Shown here in pieces: positions 16,592 through 24,208 of a stretch of DNA of 64,000 bases. How positions within the stretch are numbered: the first letter of the stretch is position 1; each line of letters begins with the position of its first letter. Both the position numbers and the translations under genes were made by a program. Location: assembly GCA_041191405.1 (NCBI GenBank), contig JBEEOW010000022.1, forward strand, positions 1 to 64,000. The letters are read 5' to 3'. The notes under the pieces were generated by a model. It was given only the letters and a program-made list of their open reading frames with translations. It had not been told where the DNA came from and did not search any database. Source of the stretch: JBEEOW01 sp041191405. Its GTDB lineage: Bacteria > Bacteroidota > Bacteroidia > Cytophagales > UBA9547.

Positions 16592-17344
16592 ATGAAAAAT
16601 CGATTTTATTTAATTTGTGCAAACATCATTTTGATGTTTATGTCTTTTGAAAGTGTTGCTAGAGGAGGTGGTGGTGGCGGTCACGGTGGTGGAGGCGGAC
16701 ATTCATCTGGAGGTGGAGGATTTGGTTACAGCGGAAGAAGAGGAGGTTATAATACATGGACTTTTTGGGATAATATGCACATATTATTAATTTTTATATT
16801 TATTGCTATAGTAATTTTTGTGATTTATTATTTTTCAGTTAAATTCATTAAATATAAATCTTTCAAAGCTGATAAATTGTTAAATGAAAGTTCTTTAGAA
16901 GATAAGATTTGGGATAAAGAAAAATTAATTAAGGTAACAGAACTTGTATTTACCGAATTTCAAAATGCATGGCAAAATCAAAATTTAGAGTCTATATCTC
17001 ATTTAATTACAGAGTATTTTTATGAAAGAAACAATTTGATTTTATCTCGCCAAATTGATAAAAATATTGTAAACTTTATCAATATACATTCAATTGATAC
17101 AGTCGAAATTATTGGTATTCAAAATAGTAAAAATGATTATTTTGATAAATTCAGTGCTTATGTAAGTGCAACAATATCTGAACATTATACTTATGGAGGG
17201 GTTGTAAATGAAGGCTCAAAAAAAACGGGGAAGGTAGAAGAAATACTTCATTTTGTGAGAGTGAAAAATGAATGGTTATTAGATTCAATTCAAAATGACA
17301 CTTCTGTTAACGGGCTGAGTTTAGTGAAGAATTTTAAAGAGTAG
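16592..17344 (+). CDS. Glycine-rich membrane protein with a Tim44-like domain
   Basis: A 250-residue protein with a signal sequence at residues 1-23, a Gly/His-rich stretch (about 24-51, including 'GGGGGGHGGGGGHSSGGGG') and a membrane segment at about 62-85. A cytoplasmic or periplasmic domain follows with 'VTELVFTEFQNAWQNQN' and 'HLITEYFYERN'. This C-terminal part fits the Tim44-like/calcium-binding-like fold common in Bacteroidota membrane proteins. The last strand region ('EEILHFVRVKNEWLLD') agrees with that fold. The function in bacteria is not established. A gene for a tail-anchored protein lies just upstream, but a palindromic repeat lies between them. Confidence 0.7.
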   Translation: MKNRFYLICANIILMFMSFESVARGGGGGGHGGGGGHSSGGGGFGYSGRRGGYNTWTFWDNMHILLIFIFIAIVIFVIYYFSVKFIKYKSFKADKLLNESSLEDKIWDKEKLIKVTELVFTEFQNAWQNQNLESISHLITEYFYERNNLILSRQIDKNIVNFINIHSIDTVEIIGIQNSKNDYFDKFSAYVSATISEHYTYGGVVNEGSKKTGKVEEILHFVRVKNEWLLDSIQNDTSVNGLSLVKNFKE

Positions 17345-17405
17345 AAGTTTTTTGAATTACAAATACAAAATATTACTTTTGTTTATAACTACAAAATAAT
17401 GTAAA

Positions 17406-17978
17406 ATGGGAAATGCACTTACAAAACCATTTATTTCACAAAAAGAATACCTTGATAGTGAGCGCTTAGCTTTAGATAAACACGAGTATTTCAATGGAGA
17501 AGTATTTGCAATGTCTGGTGCATCTAGGTTTCATAATAGGGTTTTTAGAAATATATTTGCTAGAATTGGAATCTTCTTAGAAGGAAAAAAATGTACTCCA
17601 TACGGAAGTGATTTAAGAGTACATATTCCAATAAATACTTTATATACCTACCCTGATATTTCTATAGTTTGTGATGATGAACAATATCTTGATGATCAAT
17701 TTGATACATTATTAAATCCTAAAGTTATCATTGAAATATTAAGTAAATCAACAAAGGATTATGATAAAGGTACAAAATTCACTTTGTATCGCTCAATACC
17801 AAGTTTGGTTGAATATATTTTAATTGATAGTGAAAAAATGTTTATAGAACGTTTTGCAAAAAATAGTGAAGGCGTTTGGTCATTATCAGAATATTCATTA
17901 CCAACAGATTTACTTCAAATTTCAAGTATTGATTTTAAAATTTCCTTGGAAATGATTTATGATAAGGTTTTTGTGTAG
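17406..17978 (+). CDS. Uma2 family endonuclease-fold protein
   Basis: A 190-residue protein of the Uma2 (DUF820) family, which has a PD-(D/E)XK nuclease fold. Family markers are 'EYLDSERLALDKHEYFNG' near the N-terminus, 'SGASRFHNRV', 'PYGSDLRVHI', the active-site aspartate in 'TYPDISIVCDD' and the Glu/Lys motif in 'VIIEILSKSTKDYDKGTKF'. The biological role of Uma2 proteins is poorly known. They are abundant in cyanobacteria and some Bacteroidota and often lie among mobile DNA. Here the gene sits between two GAGACGTGGC palindromes. Confidence 0.85.
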   Translation: MGNALTKPFISQKEYLDSERLALDKHEYFNGEVFAMSGASRFHNRVFRNIFARIGIFLEGKKCTPYGSDLRVHIPINTLYTYPDISIVCDDEQYLDDQFDTLLNPKVIIEILSKSTKDYDKGTKFTLYRSIPSLVEYILIDSEKMFIERFAKNSEGVWSLSEYSLPTDLLQISSIDFKISLEMIYDKVFV

Positions 17979-18073
17979 AGCTGTGTTTTTTGTTTGAATA
18001 AAAATTATTTTAATTATAGGGTTGATAAGGTTTTGGACCGTTGTCAACGTGAATATAAAAAACAAAAGTATTG

Positions 18074-18133
18074 AAAGCATTAAAAAAAGGTAGAGACGTG
18101 GCAAGCCACATCTCTACCTTTTTTTAATGCTTT
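18074..18133. terminator. Bidirectional terminator built on a GAGACGTGGC palindrome
   Basis: A stem of about 29 bp with one mismatch and a 2-base loop. Its core is the palindromic repeat also seen at 16553. The flanks (AAAGCATTAAAAAAAGG and its complement) supply poly-A/poly-T arms, so it can stop transcription on both strands. The stop codon of the minus-strand gene at 18124 lies inside the hairpin. Confidence 0.85.
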
Positions 18134-19068
18134 TTTGTTTCAACAATAAAGTTATTCAAACCAAAGCTTGCTAGGTAATTATTGAATCCAATTACATAAT
18201 CGGGTACATCTTTTTCAAGAATTACTGCTTTTTGAAAATGGTTTAATGCTTCGAAAAATAAGCCATTTTTTGCATAAAATTCTGCTTTTAAATAGTTGTT
18301 AAGTGCGTTATCTTCAGGAATATTATGATTTAAATCTATAACCTCTTCGTGTAAAATTGAGAATTTATCATGTGGTACAATCATAAATTTACGTTGTACC
18401 AATTTTTTATCAGGTTTATCTTTAATAATAATTTCTAAAGTAAATGTTTCTCCTTGTAAAAACATTTTTTCATCACAAATTAAAGCTATACTTGTATCGG
18501 AAGTTTCTGCAGTAAAAGCAACTTCGTTTTTATAGTTAATTAAACTTGCAACATGAATATTTGTATTGGCTTCGTGTTTTTTCCATGAAATAATTAATGT
18601 ATCATATAGTACTTCAACTGTTTGAATTACCTTAGAATCAGGAAGTAATAAATCTATTTTTTCTTTTTTGTGTAAATCAGTTTCTTCTGCTGCTTTTTTA
18701 TTGAATTTAGATTTATCAATTTTAATATGTGAATCTTTTGTAAATTCATTGGTAACAAAATCTGAAAATCGGGTAGGGCGGTTGTGGTTACTTTCTTCTA
18801 ATTTCGCTGCAATATCTGATACTGCAAATGAACCTACTTCTCTGAATTCAAATGTTTTACCTGATTTGTGCACTAAACCAATGTATCCTCCTTGGGTAAT
18901 TGTAATTTGGTCGGATGGGTAAAGTTTGTGTCCAGTTGAATAATGTTTGTGATTAACAAGGTTTTTACCTTTGCTAGCTAAAATTCTAAATTCAACTTTT
19001 GGTGGAGCTTGTGCAAAAACTATCTGATAAAAGAGTATAAGTAGAGGTAGTAATAGCTTTATTTTCAT
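18124..19068 (-). CDS. Secreted protein with a TPR-like C-terminus, unknown function
   Basis: A 314-residue protein with a signal peptide (about residues 1-20). An N-terminal beta-rich segment contains 'ITQGGYIGLVHKSGKTFEF', reminiscent of the FecR-like 'gG.v.Lv...G' pattern. The Lys/Asp-rich middle is probably Ig-like beta strands ('VEVLYDTLIISWKKHE'). A C-terminal helix pair 'YLKAEFYAKNGLFFEALNHF' resembles a single TPR. This suggests a periplasmic or surface protein. No enzymatic motif is visible. The gene appears monocistronic. Confidence 0.55.
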   Translation of the reverse strand: MKIKLLLPLLILFYQIVFAQAPPKVEFRILASKGKNLVNHKHYSTGHKLYPSDQITITQGGYIGLVHKSGKTFEFREVGSFAVSDIAAKLEESNHNRPTRFSDFVTNEFTKDSHIKIDKSKFNKKAAEETDLHKKEKIDLLLPDSKVIQTVEVLYDTLIISWKKHEANTNIHVASLINYKNEVAFTAETSDTSIALICDEKMFLQGETFTLEIIIKDKPDKKLVQRKFMIVPHDKFSILHEEVIDLNHNIPEDNALNNYLKAEFYAKNGLFFEALNHFQKAVILEKDVPDYVIGFNNYLASFGLNNFIVETKKH

Positions 19069-19246
19069 TGTTTTATCGGGAGGTTTTTTTGTAAAGTTAT
19101 TAAAAAAGTTTTAAAACTTTAGATAATGTAAATTAAATACTGAGAAATACATAGTAGGTTCAATTTAATTAATAATTGATTAAACTCATTTTATAATCAT
19201 TCAATAATGAATACCTTTGAAGTTCTTAGTTAAGGATAAATATATT

Positions 19247-19861
19247 TTGTCAAATTCATTTCATACCATAGTTGCTCCAACAGAAGGACTTTACAAGGAA
19301 AAAGGAAGTAAATTTATTGCTTTTGCACATCCTGTAAGTAATGAAAATGAGGTGAAAATTATTCAAGATGGTTTGAAAAAACAGTTTTTTGATGCTCGTC
19401 ATCATTGTTACGCTTATATTTTGGCTGGAAATCCTGAAAAAACACGCACTTATGATGATGGAGAACCAAATCACACCGCAGGAACGCCAATTTTAAATCA
19501 AATTCGTTCTTTGGGTTTACAAAATGTAGCTGTATTTGTGGTTCGATATTTTGGAGGAACAAAGTTGGGCGTTTCTGGATTGATTTCGGCATACAAAGAT
19601 GCAGCTGCCGATGCTTTGAGCAAGGCTGAATTATTAGAAGTTTTTCCAAGTACAAATATTAGAATTCAGTGTGATTATGCTGATTTAAATGAAGCAATGA
19701 AAATGGTAAAGCAATTTGAGTTGAAATTGTTGAATATGGAATCTTCAAATTATTGTGTGTTGGATATAGCTTGCAAAGATGAAATGCTTGATTTGGTAAA
19801 AAATAAAATTACAGATTTAGAAATTATAGGAATTAGATTGATTTTAGAAATTGATTTATAA
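19247..19861 (+). CDS. YigZ/IMPACT family protein
   Basis: The N-terminal IMPACT domain is clear: 'KGSKFIAFAHPV', 'ARHHCYAYILAG', 'YDDGEPNHTAGTPIL' and 'RYFGGTKLGVSGLISAYKDAA'. A C-terminal ferredoxin-like domain (DUF1949 type) follows. No ATG is available. The frame opens at TTG 19217, and a second TTG at 19247 gives MSNSFHTIVAP, which matches where homologues begin ('..S.f.Ti..p..g...ekgSkFia'), so I prefer 19247. IMPACT proteins in eukaryotes bind Gcn1; the bacterial role is unknown, possibly translation-linked. The gene precedes ccmB by 25 bases and may share its transcript. Confidence 0.85.
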   Translation: MSNSFHTIVAPTEGLYKEKGSKFIAFAHPVSNENEVKIIQDGLKKQFFDARHHCYAYILAGNPEKTRTYDDGEPNHTAGTPILNQIRSLGLQNVAVFVVRYFGGTKLGVSGLISAYKDAAADALSKAELLEVFPSTNIRIQCDYADLNEAMKMVKQFELKLLNMESSNYCVLDIACKDEMLDLVKNKITDLEIIGIRLILEIDL

Positions 19862-19886
19862 GTTTTAATTGTAAATTTACAAGCTA

Positions 19887-20558
19887 ATGACATTTACCAA
19901 ACAAATACAGGTTTTACTAAAAAAAGAATTACTCATTGAGTGGCGACAAAAATTTGCGCTTAATGGAATGCTTTTGTATGTAATAAGCACTGTATATGTT
20001 TGTTATATGAGTTTTAAATTCAGGGGCGGAGAACTAACACCTATTACTTGGAATGCTATTTTTTGGATTGTTTTGCTATTCACTGCCATGAATGCTGTGG
20101 CAAAAAGTTTTATGCTCGAAAGTAAAAACCGACAGCTTTATTATTATGTTATACATTCACCGCAGGCAGTGATTGTTTCTAAAATTATCTATAATACCAT
20201 TTTGATGGTTTTTTTAGGAATGGTTTGTTTGCTGGTTTATAGCATAGTACTTGGTAATCCTGTACAAGATATGGGATTATTTATACTCAATGTTTTAATG
20301 GGTTCATTAGGCTTTTCATCAGTACTTACTATGATTGCTGCCATTGCTTCAAAAGCTGCAAATGGAGGCACATTAATGGCTGTGATGGGTTTTCCTGTAA
20401 TAATACCAATGCTATTGATGTTGATAAAAATATCAAAAAATGCGATGGATGGCTTAGCAATGAGTCAGTCGTTGGACGAAATACTGGTTCTAGGAGCAAT
20501 AAATTTGGTTGTACTTGCACTTACTTATTTACTATTTCCTTACCTTTGGCGAGGATAA
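19887..20558 (+). CDS. ccmB: Haem exporter protein CcmB
   Basis: A 223-residue inner-membrane protein with six predicted helices. The N-terminal cytoplasmic part has 'VLLKKELLIEWRQKFALNGM', matching the CcmB opening 'r.elrlr.rq.....lfF'. It is part of the CcmABCD transporter of cytochrome c maturation system I, which releases haem-loaded CcmE. The ATPase CcmA is not encoded next to it. ccmC follows after 13 bases, so an operon is certain. Confidence 0.88.
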   Translation: MTFTKQIQVLLKKELLIEWRQKFALNGMLLYVISTVYVCYMSFKFRGGELTPITWNAIFWIVLLFTAMNAVAKSFMLESKNRQLYYYVIHSPQAVIVSKIIYNTILMVFLGMVCLLVYSIVLGNPVQDMGLFILNVLMGSLGFSSVLTMIAAIASKAANGGTLMAVMGFPVIIPMLLMLIKISKNAMDGLAMSQSLDEILVLGAINLVVLALTYLLFPYLWRG

Positions 20559-20571
20559 ATTTTGATGAATT

Positions 20572-21264
20572 ATGGCTCAAAATAATACTAAAATTACTGG
20601 ATTAGGGTGGAAATTAACAGGAGTATTGTTGCTTATATATTCTTTTTATCAAGGATTTATGGGTAAAGTTCCTACACTTGATATTTTGAACGAAAGTATT
20701 AGAAACTTATATTTTCATGTACCTATGTGGTTTGGAATGACAGCTTTGTTGGCTGTTTCTATGTTTTTTGCAATTAGATATTTAGTAACTAACAACGCTG
20801 CATTTGATAATAAAAGTAATGCATTTGCAAGTGTAGGTATGTTGATGGGAATTTTAGGGATTTTAACAGGTTCGGTATGGGCTAAAAATACTTGGGGCAC
20901 ATTCTGGACAAACGATGCAAAATTAAATGGTGCGGCTATCAGCTTATTGATTTATTCAGCTTATTTTATTTTACGTTCATCATTTGAGGATGAGCAAAAT
21001 AGAGCAAGAATTAGTGCTGTTTACAATATTTTTGCCTTTGCAATATTGATACCTTTATTGTTTATTTTACCTAGAATGGTAAGTTCATTACACCCAGGAA
21101 ATGGTGGAAATGCAGGTTTTAATGCGTACGATTTAGATAATAACATGAGAATAGTATTTTATCCTGCGGTAATTGCTTGGATAATAATTGGTACTTGGGT
21201 AAGTACATTGGTTTATAGAACAAAAACAGTTGAAAAATTCTTAAATGAAGAACAAAATGTATAA
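20572..21264 (+). CDS. ccmC: Haem handling protein CcmC
   Basis: A 230-residue membrane protein with six helices and a tryptophan-rich periplasmic loop 'WAKNTWGTFWTNDAKL', the WWD-type motif that holds haem. Candidate haem-ligand histidines lie in 'LYFHVPMWFGM' and 'SSLHPGNGG', the two positions conserved in CcmC. CcmC loads haem onto CcmE on the periplasmic side. The 3' end overlaps the ccmD-like gene by 20 bases. Confidence 0.9.
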   Translation: MAQNNTKITGLGWKLTGVLLLIYSFYQGFMGKVPTLDILNESIRNLYFHVPMWFGMTALLAVSMFFAIRYLVTNNAAFDNKSNAFASVGMLMGILGILTGSVWAKNTWGTFWTNDAKLNGAAISLLIYSAYFILRSSFEDEQNRARISAVYNIFAFAILIPLLFILPRMVSSLHPGNGGNAGFNAYDLDNNMRIVFYPAVIAWIIIGTWVSTLVYRTKTVEKFLNEEQNV

Positions 21265-21538
21265 AATATTAGCAATTGTAGTAGCAATGATGGCTAGTGT
21301 AATTAATGTTTTTGCACAAGCTGGTGAAAAAGTGGATGGTTTTGTAAGTAGTTCGGTAACTACAAAAGCTGCAAGTCAATCAGTTGAAATGGCAGATGCA
21401 CTTAGATCTGATGGTAAAATTTGGGTTGTTGTTGCAGTAGTTGGAATTATATTGATTGGCTTTATTGTTTATTTGTTTACTGTTGATAGTAAGTTAAGTA
21501 AACTAGAAGGTAGAATTACAGATTTAAAATCTAAATAA
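21245..21538 (+). CDS. ccmD: CcmD-like small membrane protein
   Basis: A 97-residue protein with an N-terminal hydrophobic signal, a periplasmic segment of about 40 residues and one membrane helix ('IWVVVAVVGIILIGFIVYLF') followed by a charged tail with 'SKLSKLEGRI'. CcmD proteins are short single-helix proteins that stabilise CcmC-CcmE contact. This one is longer than the proteobacterial type, which is common for Bacteroidota. The start may be the ATG at 21245 or the one at 21257 (MYKILAI). The assignment rests mainly on its place between ccmC and ccmE. Confidence 0.7.
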   Translation: MKNKMYKILAIVVAMMASVINVFAQAGEKVDGFVSSSVTTKAASQSVEMADALRSDGKIWVVVAVVGIILIGFIVYLFTVDSKLSKLEGRITDLKSK

Positions 21539-21544
21539 AAATCC

Positions 21545-21967
21545 ATGAAAAAGAGTCATATTATTGCCATTGTAATTATTGCAATTGCAATCGGAGCAAT
21601 TATTTCAACTGCGGGAAATGCTAGTACTTATGTAACTTTTACTGACGCTAAAAATATAGCAGCAGGTGGAAGTGACGAAAAAGTACACGTAGTTGGTAAA
21701 TTGCTTAAAGATACAGAAGGAAACATTCGTGGGATGTATTATGAACCCGAAAAAGATCCAAATTTCTTTGCATTTATTCTTGAAGATACAAACAAAGTAC
21801 AAATGGAAGTTGTATTTAGAAAAGCAAAACCAGCCGATTTTGAAAAATCAGAACAGATAGTAATCATAGGTAATGTTCAAGAAAATAAGTTTGTTGCAAG
21901 CGAAATATTAATGAAATGTCCTTCTAAATACACTGAAAAGGAAATAAAAGTTGAGGCTAGTAAATAG
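21545..21967 (+). CDS. ccmE: Cytochrome c maturation protein CcmE, Cys-type
   Basis: A 140-residue haem chaperone with an N-terminal membrane anchor and an OB-fold domain ('KVHVVGKLL', 'FFAFILEDT', 'IVIIGNVQENKFVASEIL'). In the best known CcmE the haem-binding motif is HxxxY. Here the equivalent site reads 'KCPSKY', with Cys125 and Tyr129, i.e. CxxxY. The Cys-type was described in archaea and Desulfovibrio (so-called system I*). The protein receives haem from CcmC and passes it on to apocytochromes. The four-gene cluster ends here. Confidence 0.9.
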   Translation: MKKSHIIAIVIIAIAIGAIISTAGNASTYVTFTDAKNIAAGGSDEKVHVVGKLLKDTEGNIRGMYYEPEKDPNFFAFILEDTNKVQMEVVFRKAKPADFEKSEQIVIIGNVQENKFVASEILMKCPSKYTEKEIKVEASK

Positions 21968-22004
21968 ATTTTAGTTTAAAGATTTAAGATTATTTATTAA
22001 AGAA

Positions 22005-22190
22005 TAATACCATTTGTATTTATTAAATAGTCTAGCGAAAACTAACACTTCGGCTACGCTCAGTGACCGTTTTCGAGTTTCAGTTATTCGAAAAATAGCG
22101 TTTACGGTGTTTGAGCGTAGCCGAAACCTTAGTAAATGCTATTTTTCGCTGTAACATTATTGGACTAACTTCATTTTATAATTGGTATAA
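22005..22190 (-). mobile_element. MITE-like element, copy 2 (inverted)
   Basis: This is the reverse complement of the element at 5149-5358 and ends in ATTGGTATAA (reverse of TTATACCAAT). It lacks the 25-bp internal duplication found in copy 1. It fills most of the gap between ccmE and the convergent lipoprotein gene. It has no coding capacity. Confidence 0.75.
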
Positions 22191-22196
22191 AATTAA

Positions 22197-22240
22197 ACAA
22201 AAACGCCAAGTGATTTTGAATTACTTGGCGTTTTTGTTTT
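22197..22240. terminator. Bidirectional terminator
   Basis: A 15-bp perfect stem (ACAAAAACGCCAAGT / ACTTGGCGTTTTTGT) with T-rich flanks on both strands. It separates the ccm operon from the convergent lipoprotein gene. Confidence 0.85.
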
Positions 22241-22256
22241 TATTAAATAATGCTTT

Positions 22257-23006
22257 TTACTTTTTCAATCCATAAGGAAAGTTACGAGCACATTGACGGT
22301 TAATACCTTCAATTATCATTTCATCAGTTATTTCCCAATCAGATTGATTTTGGTTTGAAACTCTCCACAAAATTGTTCCTGTTTGACCATCTAATACACT
22401 TGAATTGGCATAAATATTAAATGTTTTTCCTTGTAAGTTTGGATTAACAGAATTGTTTGGATTGGCAACATCAGCAACTTCGCCTACTTTTTGACCAATT
22501 GTACCACTCTTTTTTACTTCATCTAAAATTACATCTACTACTTCTTTACCAACTGTAATTCCATAAGAAGCAAGGTCAGACATTAATCTGTTTTTCTCAA
22601 TTCTAGTTCTCACAATAGCTTGTACTCCAAGAATTTTACAAAGTTCAACAGGGTCTTTTGTCCAAGCGTCTTGAATTGAGATATTGTTCTTTTTTAAAAG
22701 GTTTAATGTTGTTTCAGTAGGTTGAAAATCAACTCTGTAACCACCTTTTGCATTCGCTTTTTGCAGAATATGGTTTAAATAAGAAATTTGAAAAGCTTTA
22801 CTTTCTTGTTCCTCAAGTTGCGCTTTAAGTGCAGGAGTTAATTTATCAGGAATTTTACCTGTATAAATAATTTCAGGAGGCATAACCGCAATCAGTTTGT
22901 GATTTGCAGTTTTTTGATTGAAATTTTGTGCTAAATAAGTTTTGTTACAAGCACCTAAAGTGATTATTGCAAGTAATGAAACTATTGTAAATTTGATTAA
23001 TTTCAT
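22257..23006 (-). CDS. Lipoprotein of unknown function
   Basis: A 249-residue protein with a lipoprotein signal (acylated cysteine in 'ITLGACNKTYL'). The mature part has an alternating strand-helix character, with 'HKLIAVMPPEIIYTG', 'ELCKILGVQAIVRTRI' and the closing pair 'ANSSVLDGQTGTILWRVS' and 'IEGINRQCARNFPY'. This resembles the envelope lipoproteins that have a TolB-N/CsgG-like fold ('...lgvDavv.g.i...' and 'l.d..tG.v.W'). I cannot name the family with confidence. It is probably on the inner face of the outer membrane. It is monocistronic. Confidence 0.55.
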   Translation of the reverse strand: MKLIKFTIVSLLAIITLGACNKTYLAQNFNQKTANHKLIAVMPPEIIYTGKIPDKLTPALKAQLEEQESKAFQISYLNHILQKANAKGGYRVDFQPTETTLNLLKKNNISIQDAWTKDPVELCKILGVQAIVRTRIEKNRLMSDLASYGITVGKEVVDVILDEVKKSGTIGQKVGEVADVANPNNSVNPNLQGKTFNIYANSSVLDGQTGTILWRVSNQNQSDWEITDEMIIEGINRQCARNFPYGLKK

Positions 23007-23115
23007 AGGTGTAATGGGTTGTTTAAAATCAAATATAGATATTAGAAATATATTTTCTAATAAATTAACAGTTTAAATACAAATTAATCTTATATTTAAA
23101 TATCATTTGTGAATA

Positions 23116-23189
23116 GGGGGATTAGCTCATTTGGCTAGAGCGCTTGCCTGGCAGGCAAGAGGTGATCGGTTCGAATCCGATATTCTCCA
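23116..23189 (+). tRNA. tRNA-Ala (anticodon GGC)
   Basis: A 74-base cloverleaf. The acceptor arm GGGGGAT / ATTCTCC contains two G-U pairs, the anticodon arm CTTGC-CTGGCAG-GCAAG gives anticodon GGC, and the T arm is ATCGG-TTCGAAT-CCGAT. The 3' CCA is not encoded. Confidence 0.95.
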
Positions 23190-23215
23190 CTTTTTTATGT
23201 TATTAAAAAAAGTAA

Positions 23216-23287
23216 AATGGGAGGCATCCGTTATATAATCAAGAAGTACTTAAAGCAAAAGGTACGGTAACTGTAATTGGACATTGA
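23216..23287 (+). pseudogene. Gene-tail relic after tRNA-Ala
   Basis: A plus-strand frame of 23 codons, bounded by TAA at 23213 and a TGA at 23285-23287, reads like the end of a real protein ('HPLYNQEVLKAKGTVTVIGH'). It has no start. It could be the remnant of a gene destroyed next to the tRNA, or chance. The family is not recognised. Confidence 0.3.
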
Positions 23288-23311
23288 TATAATGTTTTAA
23301 TATTTTATTTG

Positions 23312-23340
23312 AGGCTATCTTGAAAAAGGTAGCCTTTTTT
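23312..23340 (+). terminator. Intrinsic terminator downstream of tRNA-Ala
   Basis: An 8-bp stem (AGGCTATC / GGTAGCCT, one G-U) is followed by TTTTT. It is the first terminator after the tRNA and the relic. Confidence 0.75.
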
Positions 23341-23446
23341 GTTTTAAAGTTACAAATACCTATGATTTAGTATTAAAGATAATTAATCAATAGGTTTTTA
23401 ATTGATTAATGTTAGATTTGTATAAATTGAAACACTGAATAATAAA

Positions 23447-23800
23447 ATGTATAAATACATAGTCCTTATTGGTTTAACTAGTTTAGTTTTTCCATCTTGT
23501 AAACATGAACCTGATTTATCTAATCAACCAACAATTAGTTTTGTAAATGATATTCAGCCATTAATTGGTACTAATTGTTCTACTTCTGGTTGTCATGATG
23601 GTTCAAATGAGTTAATTACTTTAGAATCTTATGATGAAATTTTGAAAATTGTAAAACCAAACAAAGCTAGAGATAGTGAGTTATATCAAAATATAACTAA
23701 ATTATATGGTGAACAAGCAATGCCTCCAAGTAAACCACTTACTGAAGGTCAAATTCAAACTATATATCTTTGGATTATGCAAGGTGCTCAAAATAATTAA
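23447..23800 (+). CDS. Cytochrome c-like lipoprotein with a CX4CH site
   Basis: A 117-residue protein with a lipoprotein-type signal (Cys18 in 'TSLVFPSCKHEP') and a mature part of about 100 residues. The likely haem site is 'NCSTSGCHDG', i.e. C-x4-C-H instead of the common CXXCH. The expected distal methionine is in 'EQAMPPSKPLT', and the C-terminal helix is 'TEGQIQTIYLWIMQGAQN'. The overall shape is that of a small c-type cytochrome domain as seen in Bacteroidota lipoproteins. It heads a three-gene operon with a second protein of the same type and a DUF5777 barrel. Confidence 0.75.
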   Translation: MYKYIVLIGLTSLVFPSCKHEPDLSNQPTISFVNDIQPLIGTNCSTSGCHDGSNELITLESYDEILKIVKPNKARDSELYQNITKLYGEQAMPPSKPLTEGQIQTIYLWIMQGAQNN

Positions 23801-23809
23801 TATTAAATT

Positions 23810-24199
23810 ATGAAATTAAGCTCAATATTTATAACTATAACAGTGTCAGGAGTATTTTTACTTCAGTCCTGTTATTACGACAAATTGAATGAAGTTAAAA
23901 TAAATGTAAGTAATCCATGTGATACTACTACTATTCCAACTTATAATGACAACGTATTAGCTATTTTGAATAAAAATAATTGTACAAATGATGCATGTCA
24001 TGGGGCTAATGGTTCAAGCGGTGTTGCATTAAATAGTTATGCAAATGTTAAAAAAGTAGCTTTAAATGATAGATTGCTAGGTGCAATAAATCATTTAAAT
24101 GGTTATGCTCCTATGCCAAATGAATCAATTAAAATAAGGCAATGTGATATTGATATTATTCAGAGATGGATCAACAATAATTGCTTAGAAAAAAAATAG
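23810..24199 (+). CDS. Second cytochrome c-like lipoprotein with a CX4CH site
   Basis: A 129-residue paralogue-like partner of the preceding protein, starting 9 bases after it. It has a lipoprotein signal (Cys in 'FLLQSCYYDKL'), the candidate haem motif 'NCTNDACHGANG' (C-x4-C-H), a 'GYAPMPNES' loop that provides the putative axial Met, and the C-terminal helix 'CDIDIIQRWINNNC'. Two extra cysteines near the C-terminus and in the N-terminal 'NPCDTT' could form a disulfide. The two proteins probably act in the same electron-transfer step at the envelope. Confidence 0.75.
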   Translation: MKLSSIFITITVSGVFLLQSCYYDKLNEVKINVSNPCDTTTIPTYNDNVLAILNKNNCTNDACHGANGSSGVALNSYANVKKVALNDRLLGAINHLNGYAPMPNESIKIRQCDIDIIQRWINNNCLEKK

Positions 24200-24208
24200 T
24201 TAAAAAAT

